DNA of 64,000 nt, taken from Calonectria ilicicola (Eukaryota > Ascomycota > Sordariomycetes > Hypocreales > Nectriaceae). A model generated the notes under the pieces. That model made no database searches. It saw only the letters and a program-made list of their open reading frames with translations, and was not told the origin of the DNA. Both the position numbers and the translations under genes were made by a program. Shown in pieces: positions 11,165 to 22,248 of this stretch. The stretch lies in assembly GCA_020809705.1 (NCBI GenBank), contig CP085825.1:7936001-8000000 (forward strand). The letters are read 5' to 3'. How positions within the stretch are numbered: the stretch's first letter is position 1; every line of letters begins with the position of its first letter.

Positions 11165-12715
11165 CTATTTGACAGGTCGCCTCTCAATTTTAATACACAT
11201 ATCATGGAAAATACCCAGTCCTCCCTTTACTCGATATCCAAACGGCGCATCTGGGTTACAAAACTCGATTTTAAAGGTTCTGAAAAATAATAGGGGCGCT
11301 TTGTACAATTCCATGAGCGCAATGTTCTTCCCTAGGCATGCTCTAGTTCCGTAACCAAAAGCGAAATTGTACCTATTGTATTCGCGTGTTTTTTCCTCGC
11401 TCTCCAACCACCTCTCCGGCCTGAATGCACCCGCATCATCCCCGTAGATATTTACATCACGCTGGATTAGATATGGATTCATGGCAAGCTCGGTACCCTC
11501 CGGTACATACTTGCCGTAGAGCTGAATCCCACCTTTTTGCGCAAATCGTGGGAAGATGGATGGCGCCGCAGGCACAAGACGCATGGCTTCACGAAGGCAG
11601 GCGATGTAGTATGGACAATGCTCCAATACTTCTTCGTACTTGGGTACTGGGCTTGATAACTTGTTTGCACGTGTGGCGTCGTCGATTTCCGCCATCATCT
11701 TGTTGTAGATGGAAGGATTTGTGAGGAGGAATTTGGTGAAAGCCTGGAACGAGATTCCTGTGGTATCACCTCCAGCAATGAGAACAATCAAAACCTCGGC
11801 TTTGATGTATTCAATATCCAGAGGCTGACCGTCGGCATCACGAGTATCAATGAAAGTTTGTAGTAAATCAGGTCTGGCGCTTTTCCCCTCATCCACCTCT
11901 TTGAAGCGTTTCGCAATGAGGGCGTCTCGGAAGCGCATCATGGCCCCGAAGCCGTTCTTGTCCTCGGGCTTTGCAACAAGGTATTTGCGGCCCACCCATG
12001 TGCTCTTCAACCATTCCGTGAGGGGATGTAAGCGAGCCATCAGACCGAACGGAATCATGCCGGTACTTATGCTTCCAATCAGTCCCCCGACGTCGCGGGC
12101 TTGTGTGATAAACCCAAAGGGCGCACCGAAGCCAATCTCCGATAGGATGTCGTAGGCCATGTATATGGCCCAAGGACAGAAGTCGAAGGGCTTCGCATCG
12201 CGTGTTTCTGGCTCGCCTGCGAACCGATTATCGAGTTGGGAAATCCAATATGAAATCTGAGCGTCAATTAGAGGCTCCATCTTCTTGACGCTGGTAAAGC
12301 TGTAGGGCCCTGCGGCGATCTTGCGGTGGCGGGCATGCGTCTCATGCTTTCGCATGTTGAACATGGCTTCAGTAGGGCCCATAGCGCCGGTGATGTAGTG
12401 CTGTGTCTTGTCGGCTGCGCGATGGAAGATGATTGGTAATTTGGTGGCATCAGTAACGAGGAGCATGGTAGGCGTGATGCGGATGACGGGTCCGTATTTT
12501 CGGTGCAAAGCCTCGCAAACCACCGCTTCCTGGCCTCTGAGGTCGTGGTATGCGATCCACAGGCGTGTCACGCTGGCCCAGAATGGACCTGGGAAGTTGG
12601 AGAGAGGGTGGAAGAAGCGGTAGTGGATTATCTGGTAGGTAAAGCGCAGTAGCAGATAGGCTAGCACCGCCGACGTGACGGTGCCGAAGCTGAAAATAGA
12701 CGTGTCTATTTCCAT
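11165..12715 (-). CDS. cytochrome P450 monooxygenase
   Basis: A single-exon gene for 516 residues, start ATG at 12715-12713. An N-terminal hydrophobic segment (residues about 8-30) anchors it in the endoplasmic reticulum and is followed by the Pro-rich hinge FPGPFW. All P450 landmarks are present: I-helix AGGDTTG, the K-helix ExxR as EAMR, the PERF-type FRPERW, and the heme loop FGYGTRACLG with thiolate Cys460. It would use an NADPH-P450 reductase to insert oxygen into a small hydrophobic substrate. The general look is that of pisatin-demethylase/secondary-metabolism P450s, but I do not assign a CYP family. It is first in position of four consecutive minus-strand genes that include a terpene synthase, so terpene oxidation is a reasonable guess. 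Key residues are intact. Confidence 0.95.
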   Translation of the reverse strand: MEIDTSIFSFGTVTSAVLAYLLLRFTYQIIHYRFFHPLSNFPGPFWASVTRLWIAYHDLRGQEAVVCEALHRKYGPVIRITPTMLLVTDATKLPIIFHRAADKTQHYITGAMGPTEAMFNMRKHETHARHRKIAAGPYSFTSVKKMEPLIDAQISYWISQLDNRFAGEPETRDAKPFDFCPWAIYMAYDILSEIGFGAPFGFITQARDVGGLIGSISTGMIPFGLMARLHPLTEWLKSTWVGRKYLVAKPEDKNGFGAMMRFRDALIAKRFKEVDEGKSARPDLLQTFIDTRDADGQPLDIEYIKAEVLIVLIAGGDTTGISFQAFTKFLLTNPSIYNKMMAEIDDATRANKLSSPVPKYEEVLEHCPYYIACLREAMRLVPAAPSIFPRFAQKGGIQLYGKYVPEGTELAMNPYLIQRDVNIYGDDAGAFRPERWLESEEKTREYNRYNFAFGYGTRACLGKNIALMELYKAPLLFFRTFKIEFCNPDAPFGYRVKGGLGIFHDMCIKIERRPVK

Positions 12716-13791
12716 TGTTATACTTTAATCAATTGGCTTGTCTCGGTTTCGGTGGCGAGTGGTGAGAGATGATCGTCGGCTTCACGCCAAAATGGAAACG
12801 ATCTGACGATGGTGGATTGTTTTCACTCAGCTGTGCCAACGCCAAGCGCCCACAGACAAAATTTCAATTACGAATCACGTTTTGTGAAACTCGACTGGCT
12901 GGGGGCCTCGGCTTGTTGGTTCTGTCAGCCACCTATCCACAACCCTGGTTGGGCGCCCTCGCATATTATGCACCCACACCAAACAGGATAGAGAAATTCT
13001 GAATTGGGCTCAATGCTCCGCAACGTGGCCCTCCAAAAGAATGCACCTGAAAATAAACGAGTTTGGGAGCGTCTTGAAACGATTTCAGCAAATTTTATGC
13101 AGCTTATGCTCAGACTGGATAGCCGACTGAGCACTCGTTGGTTTTGTACGGTGCCAAGAGCGTTGTGACATCTGAGCGATGTTGCCCCAAGGTGCCCATG
13201 TCTGCGGGTCAATCTTAATTGGAAACATACATGGAGTGCAGGATAAATAAAAGAATCTACTTTGAAAACTTCACCCGGCGCTTTGACGGAGTCAATGGCA
13301 ACCAATACTTGTATCCCGGCCAGCAACCAAAGTATTTGAGTACTTCTAGATTACCACTTGTTACCACAATTATTAGTTCTGAATAAGCATCGCATGTTTG
13401 TAAAACAATATAAAATTATCATGAAATGCTAAGACTTAGGCACGGCTAGTTGGAATGAAGAACGGAAATCTGATTGATGGAGTAACAATGCTAAGCCTAA
13501 CAGAGTCTGGCGATTCCCATGCATCTAGTACTGACAGACTAATCACAATTTGGCGTCCGAGAATATTAACATTAAATCATCTTCTTCTATCATGCTGCCC
13601 TTCAGGAAGCTCACTAGTCATTGGCTTGATATCGAATTTGGTGCTGTTCTCGATACCCTCGTACCATTCCCGGCCTGCCAACTGGTATAAGTTACTCTCA
13701 TGCTGAACAAGACATAAATATGGTGAAATCATTTTGCGATACATAATCCAACAATAAAACATTTTTAAAAAGAATCTTAAAGTTCGTTCAT
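12716..13791. other. intergenic (promoter side of the P450)
   Basis: About 1.1 kb without a supported coding region. The bases adjoining 12715 should contain the P450 promoter, and those near 13791 the 3' end of the esterase gene. Confidence 0.5.
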
Positions 13792-15153
13792 TTAGTTTCT
13801 AAAAATCTCAAGAGGAATACTGTTTGCTAATTCCTCGTATGCTGCAACATTTGGGTGCAGATAGTCGCCCGAATCAAACTCAGGCTTCAAATGATCTCCA
13901 TCGCCAATAACGCCAGCAAAGTCAACCACATGATCAAATGAACCATTTGTCATAATCCAATTGTTGACCTGCAGCCTAGAATTTTCACGGGTGGAGTGCC
14001 AATAGGTGTGACCAGCAAAGGGAGTGATAGTTGCTCCGATGGTGACCAGTCCAGCAGCTTTGCAATCTTCAATGATCTGGGAATATGCTTGAATCAAGCT
14101 TTCCACTAGATCCTGCTGGATCTGTTCGTCTGTTTCTGTAGTTCCAATATCATTGACGCCCTCGGCAATCAATACATATTTTACTCCTTGCTGTTCAATT
14201 GCGTCTCGCTGATACCGTTCGATGAGAGGTGGCCCGAGGCCGCCCTCAAGTACCTCGTTTCCCCCAGAGCCCTGATTGTTCACTGCAACCGAAGTTACGC
14301 CATTGCTTCTGAGACGATTGGCTAAGAAGTCAGGCCATCTGTATCATTATTAGAAAAAGAGAGCCACATGCCATATACCTCTTTCTCCTTACCTGGTGTT
14401 TTTGTTGGTCTCGCTCCCTCGCCCATCCGTGATACTGTCGCCGAGGGTAACTATTGTAGTATAATCACTTGGAGCCCACACTTCAATGGCGCCTGCGAAA
14501 AGCCAGCCAATATAACTTGCGCCCGATACTGAATATTCATTTACCTTGTTTCCATTCTCTATCCATGATGTTGTTCGGCTACCGGGATGTCCAGTCAATG
14601 TGTTTCCCATTTGACCATCTTTGCTGTAGACCGTGAGTGCAACATTTGACAGAGCCTCGACGTCAAAGTCTAGCGGGTCTGAGTAGAGTGCACCCTGAGA
14701 GGGAACAACAACTGATGCAGAGCCGTTGAAGGTCAATTGTTTGGCAGAGCCCTGCACAATCTGGCCTATACCTGCTGCATTGCCCTCGGTAAGGGAAATT
14801 GTGATTGCAGTGACGGGAAGATCAGTGTAACTGAACAAGTTGGATAGTTGAACCCGGAGGCGCGCCGCTCCAAGTGTTAGACGAAAGGTCTGGCGAAAGG
14901 AGGCATCTTGCAGCTGCACCGAGGCATTGTTCCCACCCTAGCTTAGTTAAGTCGCGCATTCTGGGGAAATAATGATGCGAAGTCAACATACGTAGGGCGA
15001 TGGAGGTAGATCAGCATTATCAACAATGCGCGCTGACGCCGTCCAAGCCGAAACCCAGCGATGTTCAGCTCTCTCTGTCGCAGGGTTATTGGTAGGCATC
15101 GCCCATACAATTGGAGCCGAGAGCAGCAAAGAGATTATACGCTTGATTCTCAT
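13792..15153 (-). CDS. secreted SGNH/GDSL-type esterase (acylhydrolase)
   Basis: 417 residues from exons 15153-14992, 14937-14393 and 14338-13792; both introns are 54 nt with GTATGT/GTAAGG donors and AG acceptors, and they preserve the frame. The first 18 or so residues form a signal peptide. The SGNH blocks are all present: block I TLGDSITDG (nucleophile Ser222), the Gly block in NNQGSGGNE, block III GVNDIG (oxyanion Asn) and block V DYLHPN (Asp and His of the triad). The long N-terminal half, with beta-sandwich-like content and the conserved SRTTSW, is usual for fungal extracellular GDSL lipase/acylhydrolase proteins, which remove acyl or acetyl groups from polysaccharides or lipids. The real substrate is unknown. 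It lies between the P450 and the terpene synthase on the same strand. Confidence 0.93.
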
Positions 15154-16329
15154 GTTGAAAGTGTCAGTAAAAATGGGTTCAATGAGGGATAAATTAAGAC
15201 TCTCCTCAGATTTACATCGTCGACCGACCTTTTGTTACTGAAAATCCAACTTTAAATTAAGCGGACCGCGATATAGAATTCAGCAAGGGTATGGGTTAAA
15301 CGAGATTCAGGCTAAATACAAGTGCCAAGAAAGAGCTTTTTTTTGAGTGGGAAAAAGTACGAGTAGTGGCTCGAGAAGATATAACCGAAAGTCAAGGTCT
15401 TATTTAGCAAATTAATATACTGAGGAGGTAGAGTGATTTAAGTATATGCGGTCACTTGATTAAAGAGAAGCCTATTGGTCTGTTTTAGGCCCGCCGCTCC
15501 AGAGCTTCGAGAAACACCTCACCGCTTTCGTCAAGCAAAATATCGGTACTCCACCCAACTGCGACCACTGCTCCCCTTGCGTCAACCACTACAGGTCGTA
15601 CCAAATGTCTTAGACAGCAGAGCTATACATGAAACCGAGGATAACGTGGTCCATACGTCCACACGTCCACACGCCCATGAAAATTGCACCTAGGAACAAA
15701 GAAGGAAAGGTCAAACTTTAATTTCGTGACCTAAATCTTACCCACTCGTGACTAGTGGTCCCTTGCAACAACGATCCACGCGGAGTCTTGTCTCAGGCAC
15801 GGTGAGCGGTTCTAGAGACACGCTCTACTTTCCTGGCCTTTAGTTTCTAGATTCTTGGTCGCTGTTCATAATCAGACAAACTAAATATATTGAAATAGTG
15901 ATACTAGAAACGAAGCAAAGGCGCTGGAAGTTTCTTGCAGCAAGATATCCACTTCTTCAATCGGTATTATATGTTCAATTACTGTTACTCAAGTCTAATA
16001 CCAGCTGACAATTTTTGTTAAACCGAAACAAAGCCTAAGTCTAATTGACTTTTCAGAACGCGGTAACATAATTCCATCGGCTTAACCTCATTAATCTAAC
16101 AGTCCCCAAACGCCCAAGAGTCGTTAAACGATAAACCACTGTGACTACTTGGTGTTGAGACCAATCGTCCTTCCTTCCGAGACCGGTGTTGCGGCCGGGA
16201 TAGCCCAAAAATCCCACCAGGCTCGGGTTCGATTTCACGGTTCCCAGTATACGATGCACACCCAAAAAAGGAACAAACAGTAATCTTGTGACCCCAAGGC
16301 CGTGAGGTTTGTCACACACTTGGCTGTGT
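15154..16329. other. intergenic, nothing recognised
   Basis: About 1.2 kb. Short frames occur at 15475-15693 and 16053-16457 but have no family signal. The left end should be the esterase promoter; the right end is downstream of the terpene synthase. Confidence 0.5.
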
Positions 16330-17873
16330 CTACAATATCTGTGCTTGTCTTTCGGTGAGTAGGATTGAGATATGGCCCGTTTCCCGTGTGGCATCATCAT
16401 CGATAAATCTTTTAGGTCCGTATCTTTCGGAATAGAGGTTAGACTGGACTGGTGCAAAAATACTGAATATATTTTCTGTGAGGATAACTTACGCCCATTT
16501 AATTAAGCCCATAGCTTGATCTTTGCAGCTGCGTAAGAAGATTTCCATTTCCTTATCAAGATCATTCTCATGCTCAAGTTGGATCAACTGAGGCTCTAGC
16601 GCCTGAAAGTTCTCCCAAACTTCCTCGAGCATCAGTACAGCCTCATCTAATGCATCTTGGACCTCAAGGTCATCATGATGAGCAATTAGTGATACGATGT
16701 TGTCCACGTGTGTAGATGGCTTGTCCAATATTAGCAATCCTTATGATTAACCTGGTTGCATTGAATACTCACCAACCCATGTCGGAGTGATAGAATATCA
16801 TTTGAACTATTAGATTAGTTTGGAGTTATGCGTATACTATGCATGACTAGACTTACATTGAAATGATTTCGTTGGTTAGAAGAGATGCCTTGTGAACAAG
16901 ATTATTAGAGAAAAACCAACTTGGATAATCTGCATGGTAGGTGTAACTGGTTCGGTTAGCAAAATGGGAAATATCTGCAATGGAAGTGACGTACAGAACC
17001 AGAGCCAATGTTGGATACACTGAGGTAGAATTCATGCGTTTCTCCCATAATTTCGCCTTGTCCAATATAGGTCCTAATTCGAATGCTAATTGCAGATGTA
17101 CAGCTGCATTGATATAGTCGATCCATGTATCTTGCAGATATTGTTTAAGTGACTCTTAGAAAGAGTAAGTTTGAGTGTTTGCTTAATTGTAAATATAGGT
17201 CAAACACGTACTCGAAATATTTCCTTCTTGGATCTTCCGTCCAATCTCCCAAAGAGATCGGGGAATGGGATCAGACGTTATTGCCTCCAAGTCTACATCT
17301 GCGGGGTCGTCTGATAGACTTAGTTGGATGCACTCGATGGTCTCGCTTCTAAGCCGCTCTAAATCTCGTGCTTTATTATTGGTACTGCCGACGTCAAGAG
17401 CTTGAACAGTGTCAGTGAAAAAACAATCCTGTTGTAATATTTTCAAGTTCTACCGTCATGAAAAAAGTAAAGCTGAACACAATAGGTGTAAGTATTCATA
17501 CTTTTGTATTAGCACAGAGAGTACTTACCCAGCATGCCCATAAAGCTAGAACTTGCAACTCCGAGAGCTGCGAATTTGGAGCAATACACCGAGCCAGAAG
17601 ACTCGGGTTTATTTTCTCGGAGCGGCTACGCTCGGCTAGGGAACTTATCCATCTATGAGAGGTCAATTCATGCGAAACCTTAGTCAGACAGCATCAAGTT
17701 TCTGGCGCGTACTTCTCTTGCCATTTGGCTATCACATCTTGAACTTCTTGATCGTACTTGTTGACTGGAGGATCCCAGTCAGGAAAGTATGAGAGTAAAT
17801 AGGGGATTTTAATCTCTTTTCCTAGACACCTTTGGAGGATCTTCTGTGTCTCATTTGTCGTATTTGACGACAT
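16330..17873 (-). CDS. class I terpene synthase with nine short exons
   Basis: Nine exons give an open 365-residue protein: 17873-17713, 17652-17529, 17472-17454, 17400-17212 (3' edge may be off by one base), 17154-16995, 16946-16857, 16806-16773, 16719-16493, 16423-16330. Introns are 48-69 nt; several have clear CTAAC/CTGAC branch sites. One exon is only 19 nt. Landmarks of fungal sesquiterpene-synthase-like enzymes are present: N-terminal IPYLLSYFPDWDPPVN, the aspartate-rich region FFHDALD (residues 98-104), SVYPTLAL, the NSE-type region SNDILSLRHG (N250, S254) and a C-terminal KRF...RETG. Such enzymes ionise prenyl diphosphates (usually farnesyl diphosphate) with three Mg2+. Two metal-binding positions are unusual: the first Asp of DDxxD is His100 and the Glu ending the NSE motif is Gly258. 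It may be altered in activity. The neighbouring P450 could act on its product. Confidence 0.85.
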
Positions 17874-18722
17874 TGTGATAAAGATTTTTCTTTTTATTGA
17901 ACCGGTCAAACGATCATCTACAGCTCTTGGCTGAAGAGTTGAAAGAGCCTTGAATTTCCACGAGCTGGAAAGGGATGTTTGAGAGTTAAATAGAGCTCCA
18001 TTTATTGTGGCTTGCACTAGTTCAGCTGAGGTCCTTGAGTCCTACATCAGGACCATCTTTGTCTACCAAGGCTAGTCCTAACACCATCAAATCCGTTTTA
18101 TGACCAGAAATATCAATGGAATATGCAGACGTTAGAATATCTCCAATCAGTTGCCTCAAGCAATATAGAGGTTGATCAATTATCAAAGATAGTCACCATG
18201 TTGGAATATTGGATTGCGTTTTGTAAGACCCTTTAGTTACTGCCGACTTAAACATCTGGTCCGACCCGCACAGTGCTAATAATCTAAACCACCGCACTAG
18301 ATACATTGTTCATGTATTCATGTGATCTTCGGAATATGTTATGCCGACCTCCGGGTGAGCAATGTCCCGCTGTTCTCCCTCTCTTTAAGTCGCGAACGCG
18401 CCATTATCACCTGCATTATCCTCCACAGATGCCTGATGAGTGACTGAGCCAAATTTGAGCCAGGGATCGAGGAGATCATTAAAACTAAAACCGATATACG
18501 ATATAGATAATGCGGGTGAGACTGGAAGATTTCAGTCAAAGTTAGGCAGGGCCCTGATGTATTGCAGATCAAGCTAGCGGAAGTGGAATGCATACTCTGC
18601 CGACGGGAATAAGAACCATTTTATTTGACTGGAACCACAGTACATGCAGTAGATATATTGCACGTAAATGGTCAAGCTGAGAAAAATCCATGTGATAAAA
18701 AAACTCTTGCTGCTATTTTAAA
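17874..18722. other. intergenic, terpene synthase promoter region
   Basis: About 850 bp with no supported gene. The frame from the terpene synthase first exon extends upstream to 18017 without a better start, so the ATG at 17873 is preferred because family similarity begins soon after it. Confidence 0.5.
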
Positions 18723-19604
18723 TTAGATTCGTGACTCCTTGGGAACTAAAAAGGCCCCAACTGCACTGATGCCAAGGGCACCGAGATTAAATCGATCCGG
18801 GTATAACTTGACCATCTCCGAAACTACCTCCTTCGCATCCTTTGGATTGTTTTCTAATACACGTCCAAAGTCTTCAATATACTTCTTAGTAGAAGCTAGA
18901 TGCCACACCCCGTCGATTTCCTCTGCCTGGCGATGGCCGGGTACGACATAAGCCGGGCCCAACGCCTCGACCTTCTCAACAGCTCGGATCCATTCCTCGC
19001 GCTTTGCCTTCGTATTTGCTTCGAAAAGCATCTGATGCACCTGCCCATAGACAACATCGCCACACACAGCGAGTTTAAGCGATGGTACCCAGAGAACAGT
19101 TGAATCATAAGTATCCGAATGACCACACTCAATAGCCTGGAATACCCAGCGGTCTTGTAGTTTAAATTGCAAACCAGAGGCCGCTGAAAGCGGCTGTGCG
19201 AGCTTGAACGGTCGATGAATTTGACCTGGGAAGCGATACTCCCATGTCTCACTAAAATAGGGTTCCTGGATCTGCTGTTCCATATGCTTCAGTGTTGCGC
19301 TGGTGGCTACAGGAACTGCTTCAGGGAAACGCTCAACAAGAAGCGGTATGCCGAAGAAGTGGTCGCCATGGCCATGTGTGATGTATATGTAGGATAATTT
19401 GCGATTGGGGGCAATCTTCTCAATCCATTTGATAAGATCTTCGGTTTGTTTAATTGTTATTGGGGTATCGACGAGCACGGCTTCCTCTTTTGAATAGATC
19501 AGAGTGCATGAAATGGGGGACCAAGGACCAGTGGAAGTGGCAGGCGGTGGTCTGATGGCAGGAATTGGGGGCGCAATGTAAACAGCGGAGCGTAACTCGG
19601 TCAT
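18723..19604 (-). CDS. MBL-fold metallo-hydrolase
   Basis: A single-exon gene for 293 residues, start ATG at 19604-19602. The metallo-beta-lactamase fold is shown by THGHGDHFFG (H77, H79, D81, H82), ECGHSD (H162), the bridging Asp in CGDVVYG (D183) and PGH (H224), the full ligand set for a two-metal site. The rest matches the pattern of small cytosolic fungal MBL hydrolases related to lactone or glyoxalase-type enzymes; the substrate is not known. It is the last of four co-directional genes. A degraded copy of its PGHxQAxEIDG segment lies at about 23420-23600. It is not the same subfamily as the pseudogene at 7169, which uses a THHHHDH motif. Confidence 0.93.
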   Translation of the reverse strand: MTELRSAVYIAPPIPAIRPPPATSTGPWSPISCTLIYSKEEAVLVDTPITIKQTEDLIKWIEKIAPNRKLSYIYITHGHGDHFFGIPLLVERFPEAVPVATSATLKHMEQQIQEPYFSETWEYRFPGQIHRPFKLAQPLSAASGLQFKLQDRWVFQAIECGHSDTYDSTVLWVPSLKLAVCGDVVYGQVHQMLFEANTKAKREEWIRAVEKVEALGPAYVVPGHRQAEEIDGVWHLASTKKYIEDFGRVLENNPKDAKEVVSEMVKLYPDRFNLGALGISAVGAFLVPKESRI

Positions 19605-21412
19605 GGTTATCTAGTGATAGTGCAATGAATGCTGATTGTGTTTTAAAAAAAAAAAAAAGCTTAGGCTTAAGCCACGTCAAAGTTGGATCGAAAAAGCCGT
19701 GGACTGAGATATATTTCAAAGGATGTTCAACTGAGCATTTAAGAGAAAAAATGTAACTACATTTCAAACACGACGCCGAAACATACCTCGGCACCAATTC
19801 TGCTCTGCAGTGGTGATATTGTGCGAGTGCTCTATCCCCTCACTTGATCACTAATCCATTATATGTAGTGTGACGCCCGATGTATCCCTACGACATTGAA
19901 TTAAGCTATGGCGATGAATGCGGGGATGATTAAACTCCGTCGGCATTTGACTAAGGGCGGGGCGATACACATCTTGATTAGATATTCCGCAATAATAGAA
20001 TTAGTCAAGTGAAACTTGCCGAGGCATCTAACAACACATGTAACTCGTGCGTTACCAAGTCTCTCTCTAATATTAATTCTTCTACCCTCTACTACATATG
20101 TGATATTGCAAATGGGCTGCCAGACTTTGAGACTGGTCTTCTGATTTCGGGTTCGTCTGTCAGAAGGGTACTATTGTATCACATTAATGTAACGAAATAG
20201 TCTGAAAAACGCCATGAATTTCATACTAATGTCAGCCCTGTTCATATCTAAGTGAGACCATTTATGAACGAGGGTTGTGGTGCTTTCGTGTGATTATTGA
20301 AACTATGGAGTGAACGATCAACTTTTTAGCCATTGTAGAATATGACAGTAGATGGAACATGCACGGATATGAATACACTGAAAATGCCAACCTAATGTGT
20401 TACAACATCGAGTTTCGGTCTCTTGGGGACATACTATTGATACCCGTCATAATAGATCCACCCAGTTTAGAGGGAAACCTGAGCCAGATACCCGATCTAG
20501 TAATTATCCAGTCTTTCAAAAGAACCACCCAATACCGCACAAAGAGAAATTTGAACAACTCTCAAATGTAGATGTTATTGCATCACAGTCTTTAGTTTGC
20601 ACATGATCTATGCAAATTAGTAATTCCCTTCAATTCTATTAGCCTAAAGGTCGACTGACTGCCTGCCGTCGTTCGCTTACCGTCCCGGTCACCTTAGCGA
20701 CGTCATCTCGGACACTTTTCACGATTGTAAACTCCGTCGGGCTTTCGATATTTTACCAATGCGCCAGCTTGTTTCCGATGGATAAGATCTCTATTTGCGA
20801 AAAGTCCAATAATTTTTGAATAGACTACATAGACGAATATGTTCATAGAAAATTGAGTAAAGATTAAAAGTAGAAAAGTGATCTGCAAAGACTACACTAT
20901 CGTTGAAAGATGGATCTTTGGAAATTTTCACAATTGAAAGGCCCCGAAAGGTAGGTTTCTGACAAGATGACAAGTTGTGAACTTGGTACGAAGTGTTTCA
21001 AAATATTCCATCTAGTACAGAAATGAAAATGAGCCTAGACCTCTTCAGCTATTCACCGCTATGGTGTATGTCCCTGTGGTTTCACAAACGCCGACGGCAT
21101 TTTGACAGTCACATCGGGGGTTGATGACCCTGTTTATGCTCTCTCGTGAAGAGGGGTTGTGAATGGGATATATGTAATAATTTACGAAAAGTGATGTCAA
21201 AACAACCAAAGTCCAGAACACGAGATCATACTTACTCTGCACAAACCGAGGCATATATCCCGGAACCGAGGCACACTCTCTAAACGAACCTGCTTGATTT
21301 TGATATATTTCGAAGCATCTCTCACATTATCTCAAATCAGTTCCTCACAGGTTCAACTTGAAAGCGCCTTCTAAGTCCATTATAAATCGCTATTAAATAT
21401 TAGTTTTTGACA
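19605..21412. other. intergenic, nothing recognised
   Basis: About 1.8 kb between divergent genes. A 14-base A run lies at about 19645-19658 just upstream of the MBL gene. Short frames such as 20009-20200 and 20359-20571 show no signature. Confidence 0.5.
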
Positions 21413-21903
21413 ATGCCGAAGTGGGTTTCCATCACACCAAGGGTGCCTTCACCCTTGAGGACAAAGAAAAGATTGCACAGGGAATGTCCAACATCTACAC
21501 GACCTTCGGATTGCCCGCTTTTTTCGCCCATGTCCACTTCATCGAGTTGGCACCGGGTGACATTTGGTCTGGCGGGAAGCCTTCTCACCCTTCCACCACC
21601 ATTTCCATCTATCACGCCGCAGCGAACGCCCGAAGCGAGCAAGAGGGAGAGGCCTTCTTGAAGGCACTCGACGATGTTGTCCGACCGGTATTAAAGCCAA
21701 AGGGTATTAGGTGGGAGTCTAACGTTTACGAGACCCCACGTGCCTGGTGGCGACTGCAGGGGATGGTTCCTCCGGACTTTAACACTGAGATGCTTAACAA
21801 ATGGATGAAGAATAATACTTTTACAGAAGAGGATGAGGCACAGCTTTTGCGCCAACAAGGCTATTTTGTATGTCATTTCTGTGGAATTATGAGAAATGCA
21901 TAG
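21413..21903 (+). pseudogene. cis-CaaD-like tautomerase with a frame shift after the fourth codon
   Basis: From 21421 an open frame encodes about 160 residues with the look of the fungal tautomerase/cis-3-chloroacrylic-acid-dehalogenase-like family: FHHTKGAFTLEDK, HVHFIEL, LKPKGIRWE and a C-terminal helical segment. Members begin Met-Pro and use Pro1, after Met removal, as catalytic base. Here ATG-CCG-AAG-TGG is present at 21413-21424 but in the frame one base away from the rest; the join would need one more T in the GGGTTTCC run. No intron can be fitted there. The frame ends at 21903 after a strong donor-like GTATGT at 21868, so the true 3' end may be an intron and a short last exon ending near 21975. 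Either a recent loss-of-function indel or a base error in the assembly. Confidence 0.65.
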
Positions 21904-22248
21904 TTCTAACCGATAAAGGACGATTCCCGCTGGAAAATGCCGCGAATCTAACTAGCAAAAGATGGCAAGGTTTGTGTAATTATCTTACCCGCAGGAGAAA
22001 GAGTAAAGCTAACATCAGCTGATGGGTTCAAGAGGTCGCAATATGTCAAGCCGAAGGATTGTGATTACGGAGGTGTTTGTTTATGGCAGGATAACTGTAC
22101 TTTAAATACAAGAGTTCAGTCTCTAAAATCAAGAGTTATCTTAGCAGGAAAAAGTCGTACTCCGCTCATAATACCATGAAACAGTGGATGGAGTGCTCTG
22201 ATAGTTCTATGACTTCTTTTGTTGACGACTCTAGAGGTTGCTGTGTTT
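21904..22248. other. short intergenic gap
   Basis: About 345 bp between the tautomerase-like gene and the convergent phosphodiesterase gene. It may contain a terminal mini-exon of the tautomerase (acceptor at about 21955); otherwise nothing is seen. Confidence 0.4.

Noticed and set aside
16190..16270. GGTTCGATTTC resembling a tRNA B box
   Set aside because: No matching A box or acceptor stem could be paired around it.
17401..17472. Apparent double frameshift in the terpene synthase around the Asp-rich motif, suggesting a pseudogene
   Set aside because: A 19-nt exon (17472-17454) followed by a 53-nt GT-AG intron with a CTGAC branch site restores the frame and yields FFHDALD, so the gene is intact as read.
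17653..17712. TGA stop near the end of the first terpene synthase exon
   Set aside because: It lies inside a 60-nt intron (GTACGC donor, CATAG acceptor) whose removal gives the expected sequence.
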